From: Oscillatoria nigro-viridis PCC 7112
Lineage (GTDB): Bacteria; Cyanobacteriota; Cyanobacteriia; Cyanobacteriales; Microcoleaceae
DNA: 64,000 nucleotides
Direction of reading: 5' to 3'
NCBI RefSeq assembly: GCF_000317475.1
Contig: NC_019729.1
Coordinates: forward strand, 2,556,501 to 2,620,500
The translations under genes were made by a program, and so were the position numbers. The notes under the pieces are model-generated. The model ran no database searches. It had not been told where the DNA came from and worked only from the letters and a program-made list of their open reading frames with translations. Shown here piece by piece: positions 63,083-64,000 of the stretch (position 1 is the first letter of the stretch; each line of letters begins with the position of its first letter).

Positions 63083-64000
63083 ATGACTGAAGCCTCCGAT
63101 TTTTCCAATGTCGATCGCGAATTAGATGACACAATTTTAAGCTTCGCAGACATTCAGGCAGAACTCAACCTGCGCCACGCTAAAGATGCTCTGCGAGATA
63201 TCGTAGAAAATCTCGACTTGACAGTTCAAGAGCGAACTGGACTGGAACCGGAAATTGGCGGGTTGGAGAAAATGCTCGACAAGCTAGAGCGCGCTTGCGT
63301 GCAAATAGCCGTGTTTGGCATGGTGGGAAGGGGAAAATCTTCGGTTTTGAACGCGCTTTTGGGTCAAAATGTGTTTGAAACTGGCCCGACTCACGGGGTG
63401 ACTCGCACCACCACTATCGGGCAGTGGGATGTCGGAGAGGGAATGGATCGGAATTTGCCCGATAGATTTTCGCCAGTTATTTATCGTTTGTCCCAAGTTG
63501 AATTAGTCGATACTCCGGGAATAGATGAAGTTGACGGCGAAACTCGCGAACTTTTAGCCCGCCGCGTTGCTCAACAAGCAGATTTGATTTTGTTTGTGGT
63601 GGCTGGCGACATTACGAAGGTGGAATACGCAGCACTTTCGCAGTTGCGGGAAGCCGGAAAACCGATGTTATTAGTGTTTAATAAAATTGACCAGTATCCC
63701 GATGCAGACAGGCTGGCAATTTATCATAAAATTCGAGACGAGCGCGTCAGAGAATTGTTGTCTCCCGATGAAATTGTGATGGCGGCGGCTTCGCCTTTGA
63801 CGGCGAGGGCGGTGCGCCGTCCCGACGGCAGTATGGGCGTGCAAATGACTCGCAGTTTGCCACAAGTGCAAGATTTAAAATTAAAGATTTTGGAGATTTT
63901 AGACCGAGAAGGCAAATCTTTGGTCGCGCTGAATACGATGCTGTGTGCGGGGGATATTAACGAGCAGTTGGTGCAGCGAAAAATGGAGATTCGAGATGAG
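63083..64000 (+). CDS. Dynamin-like/DUF697-type GTPase, 3' end outside window
   Basis: From ATG 63083 the visible 306 residues contain an N-terminal helical region, then G1 FGMVGRGKSSVLN (residues 78-90), G3 VDTPGIDE and G4 FNKIDQYPDAD. This is the GTPase domain seen in cyanobacterial proteins with C-terminal DUF697/YcjF-type membrane domains. The C-terminal part is cut off by the window end, so the membrane part is expected but not seen. GATAAGG upstream may be the ribosome binding site. Confidence 0.8.
   Translation, partial: MTEASDFSNVDRELDDTILSFADIQAELNLRHAKDALRDIVENLDLTVQERTGLEPEIGGLEKMLDKLERACVQIAVFGMVGRGKSSVLNALLGQNVFETGPTHGVTRTTTIGQWDVGEGMDRNLPDRFSPVIYRLSQVELVDTPGIDEVDGETRELLARRVAQQADLILFVVAGDITKVEYAALSQLREAGKPMLLVFNKIDQYPDADRLAIYHKIRDERVRELLSPDEIVMAAASPLTARAVRRPDGSMGVQMTRSLPQVQDLKLKILEILDREGKSLVALNTMLCAGDINEQLVQRKMEIRDE

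Overview
The window comes from a filamentous cyanobacterium, most likely of the Microcoleus/Oscillatoria group. Photosystem genes show this directly: psbA (23623-24705), psaC (33409-33654), psbN (59453-59584) and psbH (59798-60001). HIP1 octamers (GCGATCGC) are scattered throughout, there are heptameric tandem repeats (TTTTAGA, TTGACTG, CAACTGA), and several cyanobacterial architectures occur, such as a PanC-Cmk fusion and several Uma2 proteins. The genus is inference. I found no tRNA, rRNA or CRISPR array.

Left part (1-24.8 kb): a short accessory block holds a truncated unknown gene, a GIY-YIG nuclease with a small partner gene, an integron attC-like inverted repeat and an M15-like protein. 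An XPB-type helicase and a Helicase_C_3-like partner follow on the minus strand. Housekeeping and metabolic genes come next: aspartase, a DUF362 protein, a glycosyltransferase, metK, a GHL10 glycosyl hydrolase, a HEAT-repeat/tyrosine-phosphatase fusion and a hybrid-free sensor histidine kinase. Between them lies debris: a methyltransferase tail, an ISL3 remnant that cut an AAA-like gene, a three-frame IS701-type transposase, and a nuclease tail beside a 265-bp inverted-repeat element just upstream of psbA.

Middle part (24.8-47.3 kb): an AAA ATPase gene is translationally coupled to a TOPRIM/DUF4276-like gene, a pairing typical of anti-phage modules. The second gene is split by an intact-looking IS630 element. 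Removing the element with one TA copy restores a 239-residue reading frame exactly. After this come fabF-acpP, an HdrB-like protein, a ClC channel, psaC, glmS, an IctB/O-antigen-ligase-like membrane protein with heptamer repeats inside its coding sequence, YaaW, a renalase-like oxidoreductase, two Uma2 proteins, a polysaccharide deacetylase, panC-cmk, an RlpA-like protein and purM.

Right part (47.3-64 kb): a second IS630-type element (decayed transposase) has a 98-bp non-autonomous relative that abuts purM. Two decayed genes follow, then a third Uma2 protein, a conserved unknown protein, DedA, a STAS protein, an overlapping coiled-coil/unknown pair, a class II aldolase-like protein, an unannotated 27-residue membrane peptide, a Wzz-like protein, an MBL hydrolase next to aroC, divergent psbN/psbH, the tatA-pth-DUF3146 run, an SLH-like secreted protein, a CPBP protease and a truncated dynamin-like/DUF697-type GTPase.

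A small palindromic element with the terminal sequence CTCACATCTTGCACCATT recurs at least four times (16.6, 32.5, 42.7 and 44.5 kb). With the other repeat pairs, it shows that the intergenic space has been shaped by non-autonomous mobile DNA. The points most worth a second look are the IS-split ATPase/TOPRIM module, the HEAT-phosphatase fusion, the attC-like site and the small unannotated ORFs.
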